DNA of 64,000 bases from Eleusine coracana subsp. coracana (taxonomy: Eukaryota > Streptophyta > Magnoliopsida > Poales > Poaceae): positions 10,572,569-10,636,568 of the forward strand of contig CM064429.1 in NCBI GenBank assembly GCA_032690845.1, in the 5' to 3' direction. Below, piece by piece: positions 46,160 to 58,040 of the stretch. The notes under the pieces are model-generated. The model saw only the letters and a program-made list of their open reading frames with translations. It did no database searches and was not told the origin of the DNA. Numbering within the stretch: position 1 is the stretch's first letter; each line of letters begins with the position of its first letter. A program made the position numbers and the translations under genes.

Positions 46160-48937
46160 ATGTTCTCCAGACTGTCGGCGTGGTTCGTGAACCCGCGCCG
46201 GAACCCGCTGGCCCGCCTCCACCGGGACGCCGTCGCCGCCCGCCTCCGCAAGTACGGTGAGCACCCCACCTACCATCTCCATTTCCCCCACTCGCTCGGA
46301 ACCTCCTAGGTTTAGGGCCAATCGGGACGCGGCTAGAGGTCGGGTGCGCCGTCTCCGAGCTCCTAATCGGTTGGTTTCTGCGCAGGGCTCCGGTACGATG
46401 ACCTGTACGACCCGTACCACGACCTGGACATCAGGGAGGCGCTCGCGCGGCTGCCTCGGGAGGTGGTGGACGCCCGCAACGCACGCCTCAAGCGCGCCAT
46501 GGACCTCTCCATGAAGCACCAGTACCTCCCCGAGGACGTCCAGGTGAGGATTTGTGCTTCGTGCTCTCGGATTGTCACATGGTGCACGTGCAATTTAAGG
46601 GGAAACAGTTTAGTTGATGCCAAATGGGGATTGCTAGAATTAATTTAACTGGGTTCGTAGGAACGGATGACTACTGGTGGTCAGGATTGGGTTTTATGTC
46701 GTTTTAGATGCCTGTGAACCTGTGAAAATGGATAAAGAAAAGGATCGTTTAGCACATTAGCTGTTGGTGATTTATAGCTGCCGTTTTTCCTTCTTGTCAG
46801 TTGTGCTTTGCTGCGGTTATGTAATGCCTACCGCAGTTTTTTCATGTCTTTGTTTCTGGCGATGGTTATGGTGGCTATTAGGGCTGTTCACCGGCAGTCC
46901 GGTTAAACCGGCAACGAACCAGTGTCACTCCGATAAACCTGCTCGTGAACAGTAACCAAGTCAAGAACAGTAATTCGTGTATAGAAACATACTATCGGTT
47001 TCTTAGCCGGTTCGACGGTTTCGCTTTTGAACAGCCCTGGTGGCTATGATTTTAGGTGGATGTAGTTTCGACTAGGGTTGTTTGACAGTTTACATTGTGA
47101 ATTGGTGGACAACATTTAATTGAGCAGTAAACATTGTTTATTCGTTTTAGATGCTTGTGAAATTGAAGCTTTAGGTATTGGCTATATCTGGCTGCCTGTT
47201 TTTTCGTTTCCATAAATGAAGCATGTTTGGTCCATATCCTTGTCTGCTGTTTCATGAATATAGTCAGCGTGTTTCCTCTGTTTGTTTGAGGATGTAGTGA
47301 GTTTTGTTTGATGCCCTTAAATAATTGGTATAATGTGTCTGAAGTTAACTTATGGATGTCTGTCAGTTTCTATTTTGACTTCATGAGCTAAACAAACAGA
47401 ATTCCTGTGCACATCACTCTATTTTTACTAAACCAGTTGTCTTATTATTTTTCTAAAGCCCATTGAGACATTAATATATTGCATCTGATATATTGACAAC
47501 ATTGATGTTTCTTTTATGTCAGGTCCTGCAGACACCGTTTAGGAGCTATCTTTCAGACATGCTGGCTCTTGTAAGTGTTTTTGACTCGCCCTGTCACTCT
47601 GTTCCATCCTATATTTTCCATTAGAGACTTTGAGCATTACCTAATCAATTCACCAGCAAATGTTACAATAAATATATAACGAAACTGTTTTGCAATTGTT
47701 CTTTGGGATTCTACAGCTATCTAGATTTTCAGCTTGCTGATGCTAAAGTGTGCCAGATTCGGGCCCCCTCTAGGCTGGGCCATGTCTCCCATGCTTCACA
47801 TTTCTGCCCCCCTAACTATACCTGGTATCCCTGTATCTTCCATGATGCCCTTGCTTCAGGACTCTTTATACCCCCTCACTATACCTTTATCATACCAAAT
47901 CTTTAAGTGGAAATCGCAAAATGGAACAAGGAAGGGATGATAGAGTAGAGAAACAAAGAGATCACCTTTGCAGCATGTTGTGTTAGGTTTTTGGGGGAAG
48001 ATCAATGTAGCAATGGAACTGTGTTCTCCAGCAGTCAAGGTGTTCTATGCCCATTTATTTGCAAGGTTGAATGATGAGAGGAATGGTTTAGCATTTCATT
48101 TTGTGTTTAGCTGCTATAATTTTTGGTAGATTGGACAGTCTCTTCTAATAGTTATTTTTTTGTCACGATAGAGACCGAATTACTTTTCCCATAATTAAGG
48201 CTGTCGTACATGATTTATATTGTAGATCTTTTAGCTCTTGAAATTTCACAATTTTAGCCATGTGCTTTATGGGACATAAGTTATGGAGTTTCAAGGCTGA
48301 ATCTCATATTCTGACAAAGTCTTAGAGATAGAGCTTGTTTTCATACTATTGTTATCTTTTTGGAATTTTCATTGGCTTTTGAAAATGGTAAAGAACATAC
48401 TTTTTTTTCCATGTCAGTACTTCTTTATTTCTTCGTAAACATTCTCTTTGTTGCAATATAACTCAAAACAAGAGGTCAAACTGAAAGAAAAGCTTGCTGG
48501 TAGTTACAAGTATGCTTGTATAATCAATTGTAGAATGAGATAACACAAGCTTTCTGGTAGTTACAAGTATGCCTGTGTAATCAGTTCATCTAAAGTCGTA
48601 TTAGGTTGACAATGCGATGGATGTGGTTTGTCATTGTGTTATGTACATATATTGTTTTGAAAATTATTACGTACTTATGTGATCTCATTTGTTTTACGAC
48701 CTGTTGGTAGCATTTGACGTCCAGTATTAATTGATGTTGCTATGTAAGCACTAAGCAATCTCTGAAAGGAGAGTGGTTAAACTTAGGTTCATTTACTGGA
48801 GAAACTTTATGGTGAGATGCTGGTCAGTTATACTTAGATGCCTGATGTTTAATGCATCTGTATTGCAGGTGAAAAAGGAGAGTGCAGAACGTGAAGCATT
48901 GGGAGCACTTCCCCTCTACCAGAGAACCATTCCATAA
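46160..48937 (+). CDS. QCR7: Ubiquinol-cytochrome c reductase complex 14-kDa subunit (QCR7 homologue)
   Basis: Four exons (46160-46256, 46386-46543, 47523-47570, 48869-48937) assemble in frame to 123 residues. QCR7 is a small matrix-side subunit of mitochondrial complex III (cytochrome bc1), needed for assembly and contact with cytochrome b. The sequence begins MFSRLSAWFVNPRRNPLARL, then YGLRYDDLYDPYHDLDIREA, with LPREVVDARNARLKRAMDLS, a KHQYLPEDVQ motif, FRSYLSDML and a C-terminal charged segment ending YQRTIP. The LRYDDL...D..EAL.RLP....D.R..R..RA.....KH..LP pattern is diagnostic of the family, and the length is standard. There is no long cleavable presequence, as usual for this subunit. 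Intron 2 contains a hAT-type miniature element; the promoter has clustered site II motifs. Confidence 0.96.
46879..47039. mobile_element. hAT-type MITE in QCR7 intron 2, 8-bp target duplication
   Basis: A 161-bp element with ends TAGGGCTGTTCACCGG and TTTTGAACAGCCCTG (inverse CAGGGCTGTTCAAAA) is flanked by the exact 8-bp duplication GTGGCTAT (46871-46878 and 47040-47047). CCGGTTAAACCGG and AGCCGGTTCGACGGTTTCG motifs lie inside in both orientations. Confidence 0.88.
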
Positions 48938-50133
48938 AGTGTTTACATCGTGACCTGACAATGAATGCAATGAAATGCAGGGGAGATAGTACTGTACCAT
49001 GAGTCGTGTTAATATCTATATCTAGAAACTTATGCCGAACCAATGTTGTTCCAGACAAACATTTTGGTGTTGTTACATTCGGGCATGGTATATGCATTGT
49101 TATAGGCCTGTTTGTGCAATCCGTGATGGCTGAGGCAGCCTTGTATTTATCAATACTACTTGACTCTGGTGCATTTAGCATGAGGAACTTTGTGCTGGAG
49201 TGCTAATGTTGTACTGTGAGTAGTTTTGTGTCTGTTATCCCCAACCTTTGGAGATTGTGGTGTTGTACCCTATCAGATAAACTTTGGCACGAGTTAGCTG
49301 CTAATCCTTCCTGAATTTCTTCAGAATGCATGATTTTGCTCGAGTACCATAGCAGTACACTCCCTCCGTTTGTATTTTGTTGTCGTTGCCGACAAAAACA
49401 AATTTGTGCTGCCGGCAGCTTTGATGAGGTGGTTGGAACGACATCAAAACGGAACAAAGGAGGTTGTCAAAAAAAGAAAAACGGAACAAAGGAGTAATAA
49501 TCTTGAACAATTTGAGCCTGTGTGCTGATAAGGGTATTACATGGTACGAAAAGCTTCAGGTTGTAATACACTGTAGTACGTACAGTTTTAATCACTTCTG
49601 CCATGTAGCACAAAGTACACTCCATTTTAGTACCCTCGTTCCTCATGTAAGTTGTCGTATTGTCATTAATAATAACACGGAGTAAAAGTCTAGAACGAAT
49701 ATCGCTCAGACAGATTTGCCACAGAAAAAACATGCATCAATGTTGGCGCTAGGAATAGGAAATTCTTGCGCTGTGCTTCGGCGTTCTTTAAAACTTCAAA
49801 TGATATCTAATCTTATGAATTGGTAACCGTTATTGTCATCTTTATAAGACCTCACCAACTTGCTATATATAAATGTTGGATATTACCGTGAAATTAAATG
49901 GCTTATATGTACCCACGTGCAAGGTACCGCCTCCTTCCCCAAATAACTTCCACAATTTTGTTATCTTCTAACCTTGGATCAATAATTTTTATAAATTTAA
50001 TCAACCTTTACAATATGTAAATTATACATACTTTCAGAATGATTAAATATGCAAAAAGATGTGACCATGTGATGGCTATCAGGTTGTCCATGTCCCTTGG
50101 GGCTAATACTTATATGCTCACATAGGTATTTAC
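48938..50133. other. QCR7 3' flank and intergenic DNA
   Basis: Contains the QCR7 3' UTR, a Stowaway-like element (49358-49494) and AT-rich sequence with no recognised gene. Confidence 0.45.
49358..49494. mobile_element. Stowaway-like MITE
   Basis: Bounded by TA (49356-49357 and 49495-49496). Left CACTCCCTCCGTTTGTATTT and right AACGGAACAAAGGAG are inverted repeats. An internal second copy of CGGAACAAAGGAG (49451-49463) suggests a small duplication at the right end. Confidence 0.75.
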
Positions 50134-50274
50134 CATTACCACAAAAGGGTCAAGTAGCGACGGGTCAAAAATCACTATAGCGGCGGTTTGACCGTCTCGC
50201 CACTATCATCATGTGGCTAAAAAATCATAGACTATTGCGGCGGATCTTCACTAAAGGACATTTTTGTGGTAGTA
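50134..50274. mobile_element. Miniature CACTA element, 3-bp target duplication
   Basis: 141 bp with ends CATTACCACAAAAGGG and TTTTTGTGGTAGTA (inverse TACTACCACAAAAA), close to the CACTACCACAAAA terminus. It is flanked by TAC on both sides (50131-50133, 50275-50277), the 3-bp duplication expected for CACTA elements. Subterminal AGCGACGGG, ATAGCGGCGG and TTGCGGCGG motifs match those at 9340-9500, linking it to the CACTA family in the left arm. Confidence 0.82.
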
Positions 50275-50353
50275 TACCTTGGTTGTAATGGATTTTCTTT
50301 TATTTGAAACAAAGAAAGATGTGGCCGAGCTGCCTATTAAACCTTGAAGTATA

Positions 50354-50563
50354 TTCTCTCTGTTTTAAAATAATTAACATTTTAGCTCCAGACACGAGAA
50401 TAAAGGGGAGGTAAAAAAGATGGATGTACAAAAAACATGAAAGAGAGAGACAAAGGCAGAGATATATTGAAAGAGAGAAAATTATATCAAAAAGTGATAA
50501 TGATAATTATTTTGAAAAATCCTGAAATTATGTTAAAGTGTCAAGTATTTTAGGATGAGGGAG
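50354..50563. mobile_element. Stowaway-type MITE
   Basis: Between TA dinucleotides (50352-50353, 50564-50565). Ends TTCTCTCTGTTTTAAAATAA and TATTTTAGGATGAGGGAG are approximate inverted repeats; the interior is A-rich with GAGAGAGACAAAG runs. Confidence 0.65.
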
Positions 50564-50565
50564 TA

Positions 50566-51173
50566 GAAGGTTAATTAAAATACCCCTACCGTTGCACAGT
50601 GGCCCCTTGGTCTCAAATTTTTAACAGCAGCCTCACCAACTTCCATCTATTCCTGTTAGCTTTTATCCGGATTCTGAAATATGTGTAGCATCTGTGCAAA
50701 CCTTTTGCTGTCCGTATGCGAAAGAGGACTAAAGACACTCCAAATCCCATAAATGGCTGATTTGTACCTACCTGCAAAGTATGTAAGCTATACCACTGGA
50801 TTTTGGATCCCTGCTACTCTCCGTGTCTACACACCACGCATGTGGATATATACCCAAAACGCATCTTGTTGGTAGAAATCCTGGAAAATGTCTGAGCTGA
50901 ACCCTCGCCAACGCCAATGTTAAAGATTAACCTGATGCGAAACTGTTGTTTGGGCTCTTTGCAATAAACATACATACCCATTATCTTGCAACCTACATCT
51001 TCTTTCGACAGTATGTTGATCAGCATGATTATTAGATGCTGACACTTTCGTCTATCCTTATCCATTATCTTCCTGCGTGGTTGACATGTAGCTTTCACCA
51101 TTCACAGTTCACATATAATCACATCCCTAGATATATATTAGGGCAGTTGCAGACTTGCAGTGGCCACCCTACC
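50566..51173. other. Intergenic, no gene recognised
   Basis: A 95-codon minus-strand frame at 50814-51101 shows no recognisable domain. Nothing else identified. Confidence 0.4.
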
Positions 51174-51662
51174 TAGGGGTGGACGTCGAGCTGACTCGGC
51201 TCGTGTTAGCTCGTTAGAAAATTGGCTCGGCTCGACTCAACTCGTTAGTCAACTGTTTAAAACTTAGCTCGGCTCAGCTCGATAGTTAGTTCGAGCTAGC
51301 TCATTAGGCTCATGAGTCAGACACACATTACAATTCAAAAACTATATTTTAGTAAAATAAAATATTTTAACATAAATAATTAAAAATAAAGTATATAGTT
51401 GATAAAAATAGATTATAAATATAACTCAATTTGAATTAGGTACTAAAATAATTAAATTTAATTATAATATTTTTATCACTAATGATTTTACTTTTTATTA
51501 GTTTTTCAGATCTCCAGCTCGTTGAGCTCGCAAGCCAGTTCGACTCAGCTAATAAATTTGACGAGCTAAATTATAAGCTTGACTCGACTCATTAATGAAA
51601 CGAGTCAAGTCGAACCGAACCAAGCTTATATTGACTTGTTCCATTATTGTCCGTGTCTCCTA
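51174..51662. mobile_element. hAT-like non-autonomous element
   Basis: The left end TAGGGGTGGACGTCGAGCTG is a common grass hAT-type terminus. The right end GTCCGTGTCTCCTA is a diverged inverse (TAGGAGACACGGAC). Repeated CTCGGCTC, GAGCTCG and CGAGTCAAG motifs occupy both subterminal regions around an AT-rich core. Flanking 8-mers do not match, so the insertion is old or an end is eroded. Confidence 0.6.
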
Positions 51663-53985
51663 GGCCTAGCCATTGTAGACAAATATCATGAATTTTTTAT
51701 CATTACATATTGACTTTACTAGTTGCCGTCAGGGCTTTGCTGTGTATTTTCTAGTCTTTACCATCTGCCGCAGGCACATTACGAACATTGGGATTCCGGT
51801 AATGCATGGCGTGGGTGTAAGCTGCTTCCTGGCAACCTCCACTGCTCCGGCAGGATGTTGCTCCTATGTCAGTTGGTTCTTGTGGTGGTGAAGATGCTGA
51901 TGTTGTTGTCCCGCTGTGAAACTTATTTTTTTTTTCCATCTCTAAACTTGGCTAGTCCATGCGTAGTTTTATCAGACTGTAAAGGAAAAAGAGGCGACAT
52001 GTGACATGAACTTATGAGCTAACAGGTGAAAGATCGACAACACAGTGAAAAGAGGGTCAGATATGGGCCAGAATGCCAGATCGTATTAGAGCAAACAACC
52101 TTGTTTCCTTAACGCTGGCGGCCACACCGAGTGTAACAGGCGTGGCAGCTCCGGAGCGTGGCCACGTACATCAAAACACTAGGAGAGCTGTAAATCCTTC
52201 TCCTATTTACTTACTACTATTAGCGGGCAGCAATTTTTGGCTCACTGGAAGGCACCGTAACTGTGCATGATTGTTTCAAACATAATAACATCACGCTGCA
52301 AAATCTTGCGACGTTAAGGTCATATACGGGCATGAGATGCGAGTACGCGACGCTCAAGGCCTTATGGACTATACAATTTTTTTGTTTTGCACTAGATCGT
52401 CGTGGAAAGCTTCCGGTCTGAAACTAATAATCAAGGTTTCAATACGGATTAAATTATTTTCTGCACAACTTAAAACTGATAAGTGGTTCGATCATCTCTT
52501 GCCGCCCACAACCCAAAGTGGTCGGGCACCTGTGCTATCATCTGCATACAGATTGTTTGGCAACTTGTTTAAACCTTGGGCTTAGGATCGTTGTGCTTAA
52601 TTAGGTAAAGATTCTCAGGAGAAAGCCTTTCTGGTGCTGTTTGAGCTATCATGCATTTGCATGGTGGGAGATTTGTTTTCTTAAGAGACATTTCAGGATA
52701 ATTGTTGGGATATCATAGTAGCACTTACGAGTAGCTTGCCTTAAGTTTTTTCTAACAGAAAAAAACAATGGTCGAGTGCTTATTTAAAACATTCATGACA
52801 CCAACTTCTTAAGATGAAAATCAAGGGACTGTCTCTCCCCCCGGCCGAGTCTTATTATACTCAAGTTTAACATGAAATCTAAAAAATCACACCTCCAGCC
52901 CTAAGTATAGGTTAAACATTGTAATTGACTTACTAGTGGTCTTTCTAATATTCACAACTATTTAATATCACCTAGTCACTAAAGCTTCTATTATTTTATC
53001 ACTATTAATTATTCCCTTCATTTTTAAAATATTAAATAAAACGTAAGAGAAAAAGGCTAGATTAGTTATTCTAAATATGATGTGATTGAAAACTTTCATT
53101 CATGCATATATGTTGGATAATTTATTATGCGAATCTTATTTCCATTCCTGACGACCCCATAGGTTGTTCCCAGTGTGCGGCCCTGCATTTCTTTCGTCTT
53201 CATTCGCTCATTCCAATGTGCTGCTGCTGCAGCCTTGCACGAGCATCTCTCTCTCTTTCTCTCTCTCCAAAAGACACAAGCGGGCGGTAGGAAGATCAAA
53301 GGGTACACTTTTCTAGGTTAGCTTGACATGACTGGACAAATCTATACCAGCTGGACTAGAGAGGGTGCAACCCATGTGAGGATGGTGCGGCCCCAAACGT
53401 ATCATTTCTCCTCTTCCCTTTCCTCCTCCCTTCACTCCTTTCCCACTCGTGCCAAAGTGACGTGGGCTCATGTGATGCTGCATGGCAGGAAATAATATAG
53501 ATCTTTTTAGCAAAGTGTCGTCCTTGCTTGAAAATGCAGAAGAAAAGTAGCTTTTATGAGGAAAATGCATACTAGTTACATCAAGGTATGGTTCAGATTC
53601 TTTTAAAAATAGTAAGTATTTTGAAGCTAGTGGTAGGGTGATGAATTTCATGAGTACCATCATCATGAGATCATAAATATGTAGGACACTGGCCGAGATG
53701 GTTGGGTATTCCCATTAATATCCAACTATTTTGCAAAACAACTAAGTAAATATCTCTTACATATGTTAATACTTCATGTGTTGAACTGAATTTATTTTAA
53801 GCTAGATTAAATTTGTCTCTAAATAAAATAACCAGTGTTCGGTTTCACCATACCAAATTGCCTACATGTCAACTCACAACTCAGTATTAAGGCTCATATG
53901 CTCTATATGGTTCTGCTGTGTCTTGTGTTGCTGGTAGCAAATTCGACGCTATCAAACTGCCCTGCCAAGCATTCCACGTCCAGTT
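51663..53985. other. Intergenic, no gene recognised
   Basis: Several 60-117 codon frames on both strands (for example 53313-53666, -) lack domains and splice partners. A CT microsatellite lies at 53247-53268. Confidence 0.4.
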
Positions 53986-54690
53986 TAGAGATGGCAACGA
54001 GCAAAATGTCCCCGGATAGCAGCGACACATGCCCGTGCCCGCAAGCCAAATCTTCTGCCCATGCCCGATATCCACGACGAGTAAGGATTGACGCCCGCGC
54101 CCGCTGCCCGCGGGCAACGGGTACCCTCGGGCATGCCCGTGAGACCGTCGAGGAGAGAGGGCGACGGCGGTGCGGCCCACGGCGGCATGCGGCGAGTGGA
54201 GGGGGAGGGGCGTACGGACGCGACCAGGGGGATGGGGTGCAGGGCGGCGAGCGGAGAGGGTGGGCGGCGTGCGGCGAGCGGAGGGGCGCGTGGCGGCGTG
54301 TGGCAAGCGGAGGGAAAGGGGCGCGCGACGGCGTGTGGCGAGCGGAGGGGAAGTGGCACGCGGTGACAACCGGAGGGGCTGGGACGCAGGGCGGCGACCG
54401 AAGGGGCTGGGGGGCGCGCGACGAGCAGAGGGGCGTAGGCCTACGCAGCGAATGGAGGGGCGCGGGGAACGAGCGAAGGGGGAGGAAATCGAGAGCAGAG
54501 GGATGGAGGAAGATGCAGCGGCTGGGGTAGAATGGGAAGGAAAAAAAATAAGAAAATCCTAATTTCATCGGGTAAGTGGGCTTGTGGGCACGGATGGTAC
54601 TTTCTTTTGCCCGTTGGGTTTCAAACGCTGCACGCGCCCGCGCCCGTGGACACAAATCAGCGCCCGAATCTGCACATGTTCGGGTATTTA
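53986..54690. mobile_element. hAT-type element, right end lost
   Basis: The left end TAGAGATGGCAACGAGC is a standard grass hAT terminus. Subterminal GCCCGCGCCCGC, GGGCATGCCCG and, at the right side, TTGCCCGTTGGG and CGCGCCCGCGCCCG motifs follow. The expected right terminus (GTTGCCATCTCTA) and an 8-bp duplication are absent, so the right boundary is approximate. The centre (54170-54500) is a GC-rich imperfect repeat of GGCGAGCGGAGGG-like units that opens long frames on both strands. Confidence 0.65.
54170..54500. repeat. GC-rich imperfect tandem repeat
   Basis: Units like GTGGCGAGCGGAGGG recur about every 20-40 bases. The overlapping open frames here (up to 292 codons on the minus strand, 231 on the plus) are composition artefacts with Arg/Ala/Pro repeats. 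Confidence 0.7.
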
Positions 54691-54965
54691 CCAAACCATT
54701 AGGCTGGATTATCAAACCATTAGACTGACCGGCTCGTCGCGAAATCAGCACAGCCAGCAATTGTAAGCAGGACCTGGTCAACCTCGAACATTACAACACG
54801 AATATTGACATTATCAAGCAATTTCACACCGTGACGAATTATGATTTGTCTCTTTTTTTTTTGTAATTTCTCTTAAATGTTATGAAAATATATGAACAAT
54901 TTACATTAAAATAATGATATTGTCGACTTAGTTATTTCACTTTAAACAAAAAAAATTCTTTACCG

Positions 54966-55023
54966 ATAAGGAATACCCAACTCTCAATCCCTGAATAAGG
55001 AATACCCAACTCTCAATCCCTGG
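54966..55023. repeat. 29-bp tandem duplication
   Basis: The unit ATAAGGAATACCCAAC plus TCTCAATCCCTG occurs twice (54966 and 54995), identical but for the last base. Confidence 0.92.
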
Positions 55024-58000
55024 GTCCGCCACTGATAGAGGATGAGAGCTTCATGTAGTATCCTTGTCCATTATTGGTGTTGTGGCCTCACAAAGTGCAC
55101 TGTGGTGCAATCTTAGGTGATGGTACAATAATTTTGTGACTAAGTGTAATAATGTGATTCTGTTAGTTGAGGCGTGACCACCCGTAACAAATTAGTGTCT
55201 CGGATTTGTTATTTTGTACTGCTTGAATTTTCGACAAAATGGATGGAGATATGGAATGGTGACAAGAGAAGAAAAAGGCAGTGATAGTATGACTGCAATA
55301 GGAAGATGCCACTAAAGTGCTTGTTGCATCAGAAGTGGGAGTACTGTAACATCTTTCATTACGAGGACAAATTCCATCTGTTTCTTTGATGAGGGGCTTG
55401 TGGAACAAGCAAATGAAGTGAACATGCACGAGAAATTTCATGATAGGGTTGAAATGTAAGATGCCAATGATCCATTTCATGATCATGTTGGGACAGGAAA
55501 TGTAGCGGTTGAGGCGAAGGGACCCCGTACAACAGCAACTCACCAACCACGGTCAGCGGTAAAAGTGTGAAGAGAAGCACAAGAATGACGGAGAGCGCCG
55601 CTGATTATGCGCGGTGGCAACAAAAGCAACGAGACGAGGGATCATTTTACCTGCGATCGAATCAACAAGTATCCAAAAGAAGGCGTCAATTTCTTCCTTT
55701 TTCAGAAAAGAAGAATGAGCGCGCCAAAAAAAATACTGCGGTGTCTGAGACGAAGAAAACAACGGAGACAGGTCAGACGCACGACTGTGTGCCTGTGTGT
55801 GTCACTTCGGTGTAACCGTCGTCACGCCTTGCCACATGTTGAGCTACAGTAGCGTTCGCCTTTGGATTCCTGATCACCAACTAGTTTATTTATTTTTACC
55901 CTCCATAGCGCTGCCGCGACAGTGATTAATGGTTGGCCTGGCTGACCATGGGCCCCACCACGAACCCAATGATGGTGGAGATTGCTGCAGTGCATGGCGG
56001 CATTGACCGGATGTTTTGTGTACCATGACCAGTGGGTTGATGATGCTCCAGAACCGCAACTAATAACCGAGCGGGACACACATGCCGGCAGACCGTGATT
56101 ACTGTACTGTTGTCAAGTGTTTAAATCTTTATTAAACTAACTGAAGTCACTCCTAAGTATATAGTACTCGGCCCAGTGTGGTTACTGGCCAAACATGGCA
56201 CTGTACTTTCTCCATCTTAAAGTTTTTTACTAGTATCAGGTGATGGATGAAGTCGGTGTGGCCACGTCAGCAGAACAAACGACCGTCTTTTCGAAAATCG
56301 GTGTTTGAGTTCTGGCAACTCTCGCCCATGCCCAGACTGGACCCACCTGTCATCCTCTCTACGATTCTCTCTGGTCAGCTGCGTGGCTCCTCGCATGGCA
56401 TGTGCTGCCCCGGCGCAGAGCGAATCCAATGTCCGGGAAGAAGAAGACGACCACTCACGGGGGCCCCTTCCGCTGACAACAGCGGTCAGTGGTAGCACGC
56501 GCGCTCCCTACAGTAGAGAAAACTGCGACACCTGCGTTCAGCGAGACTGTTTCACTGACAGGTGGGTTCCTTAGATGTGGAGCCAGAACCTTAGTGGGTC
56601 TGGATGATCACGCGTGCGGCTTTCCAGCACGTGCACGGGTTGGGTCGGAGAGAGACGTGTCGCTGGGCACGAGGCGGCGCAACAGTTTGACAGGGGTTGA
56701 GGGCCCGTGCACCACCTAGAGGCGGAGAACTGCTACAGCCACCCGGTATTTCCACAAAATGAAATCAGACGATCAGATCGATCACTGTCCAATCCTCTTC
56801 TTTTTGCCACTTAGATAGTCTTATTAGAGATTATATAAGGATACTCTCTTTATTTTAAATTGTTATCATCATTTATTTTTTTAATTATGCTTGATTATTT
56901 ATCTTATTTAAAATATTACTAGTTTAACTATGTAACTCTTAAGTTATGTTTTAATTTATTTACTGATAAAATAAATAACAAGGGAGTAAATTATTTCAGT
57001 TTTTATCTAGAAAAACTAAAAAAGCTTAGGTGCTTCGTTATTCTCTCCACTACTCTTCACCTCTAAGCTGTGCAACTCATGGGCTATACTCAGTTTTATG
57101 TATTAGAGAAACGAGTGAGATAGATTTATATCATTTATTGGTATATTCCTAAATAAATAGCTGGTTCTATATATAATTTTAAGTATATGGTTCATTATAT
57201 ATACGAGTTACCTTGGATATAGGAGAAACGCCTATCTTGCTACGCTTCCTATCTTTTCAAAATTTAAATAAAAATATAAATTTCATGCCTATATGCTATA
57301 ATATCCAAAATTATGCACGCAAATTTATACAAGGATATTATTTACAAGAGTAGATTGCAGAATGAGATATGACAATTCAGATTGCAGACAAAGCCATATT
57401 CATTTAGTCATGTCAGCTTATCATCAACGTAGGAAATTAATCTTGTTTGAATTCCATGGTCCAATCATTTTTATTGTAGTTAAATCAACTGTTCACGATA
57501 ATAATTCAAAAGCCAAAACCTCGCACAGGAAAGTCTCTTTCCCAAAGCTGCTGTGGTGCTGTATCCGTTCTAAAATTCACACGAGGCCTTGCCTGTCAGT
57601 GTGACCCAGCTCGCATCCACCCTGTGCACTTGATAATTCGCAAATCATGGAGCACGGGAGGGGCATTTCCGTCCACGAATCCAAAATTAAAGCTCGGAAA
57701 CGGCAAAAGCCATGGCGAGTGGCAGCAGGCCGACCAGTCCCCTCCTCCCACTTCCCACCGAGCGAGCTCAGTGCACACTCCCCCAGCTGCAGCAACCTGC
57801 AGCTCACGGGTGGCGAGTCCAAGCACTAACCGTCTACGCCCCTGCACTCGTGCAATATTCGCGGATCGGTCCTCGCCGTAAGCGCCCAAAGGGAGCCTTT
57901 CTGCAAGACAAAAGGGCGGTCTTGCGAAATTTGAGAGCTTGGAGGGGGTGAGAGCAACAGAAGTGTTGCAGAGCTGAGCGGTGGCATCAGCTGTGAACGG

Positions 58001-58040
58001 TGCCTTCGGCGGCGAGTGGGAAGCTCTAGCGGTGCGCCGG
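55024..58040. other. Intergenic and neprosin-gene 5' flank
   Basis: No gene recognised. Minus-strand frame 55163-55546 (127 codons) has no domain. A degenerate Stowaway lies at 56844-56986. The last 350 bases become GC-rich toward the neprosin start; the minus-strand frame 57596-58192 is antisense to that leader and first exon. Confidence 0.4.
56844..56986. mobile_element. Degenerate Stowaway MITE
   Basis: Flanked by TA (56842-56843, 56987-56988), starts CTCTCTTTATTTTAAATTG and ends ATAACAAGGGAG, with the Stowaway-like interior TGATTATTTATCTTATTTAA. Sequence decay is considerable. Confidence 0.65.

Noticed and set aside
53887..54781. 292-, 231- and 160-codon ORFs
   Set aside because: They lie within a hAT element with GC-rich imperfect repeats; both strands are open and no domain is present.
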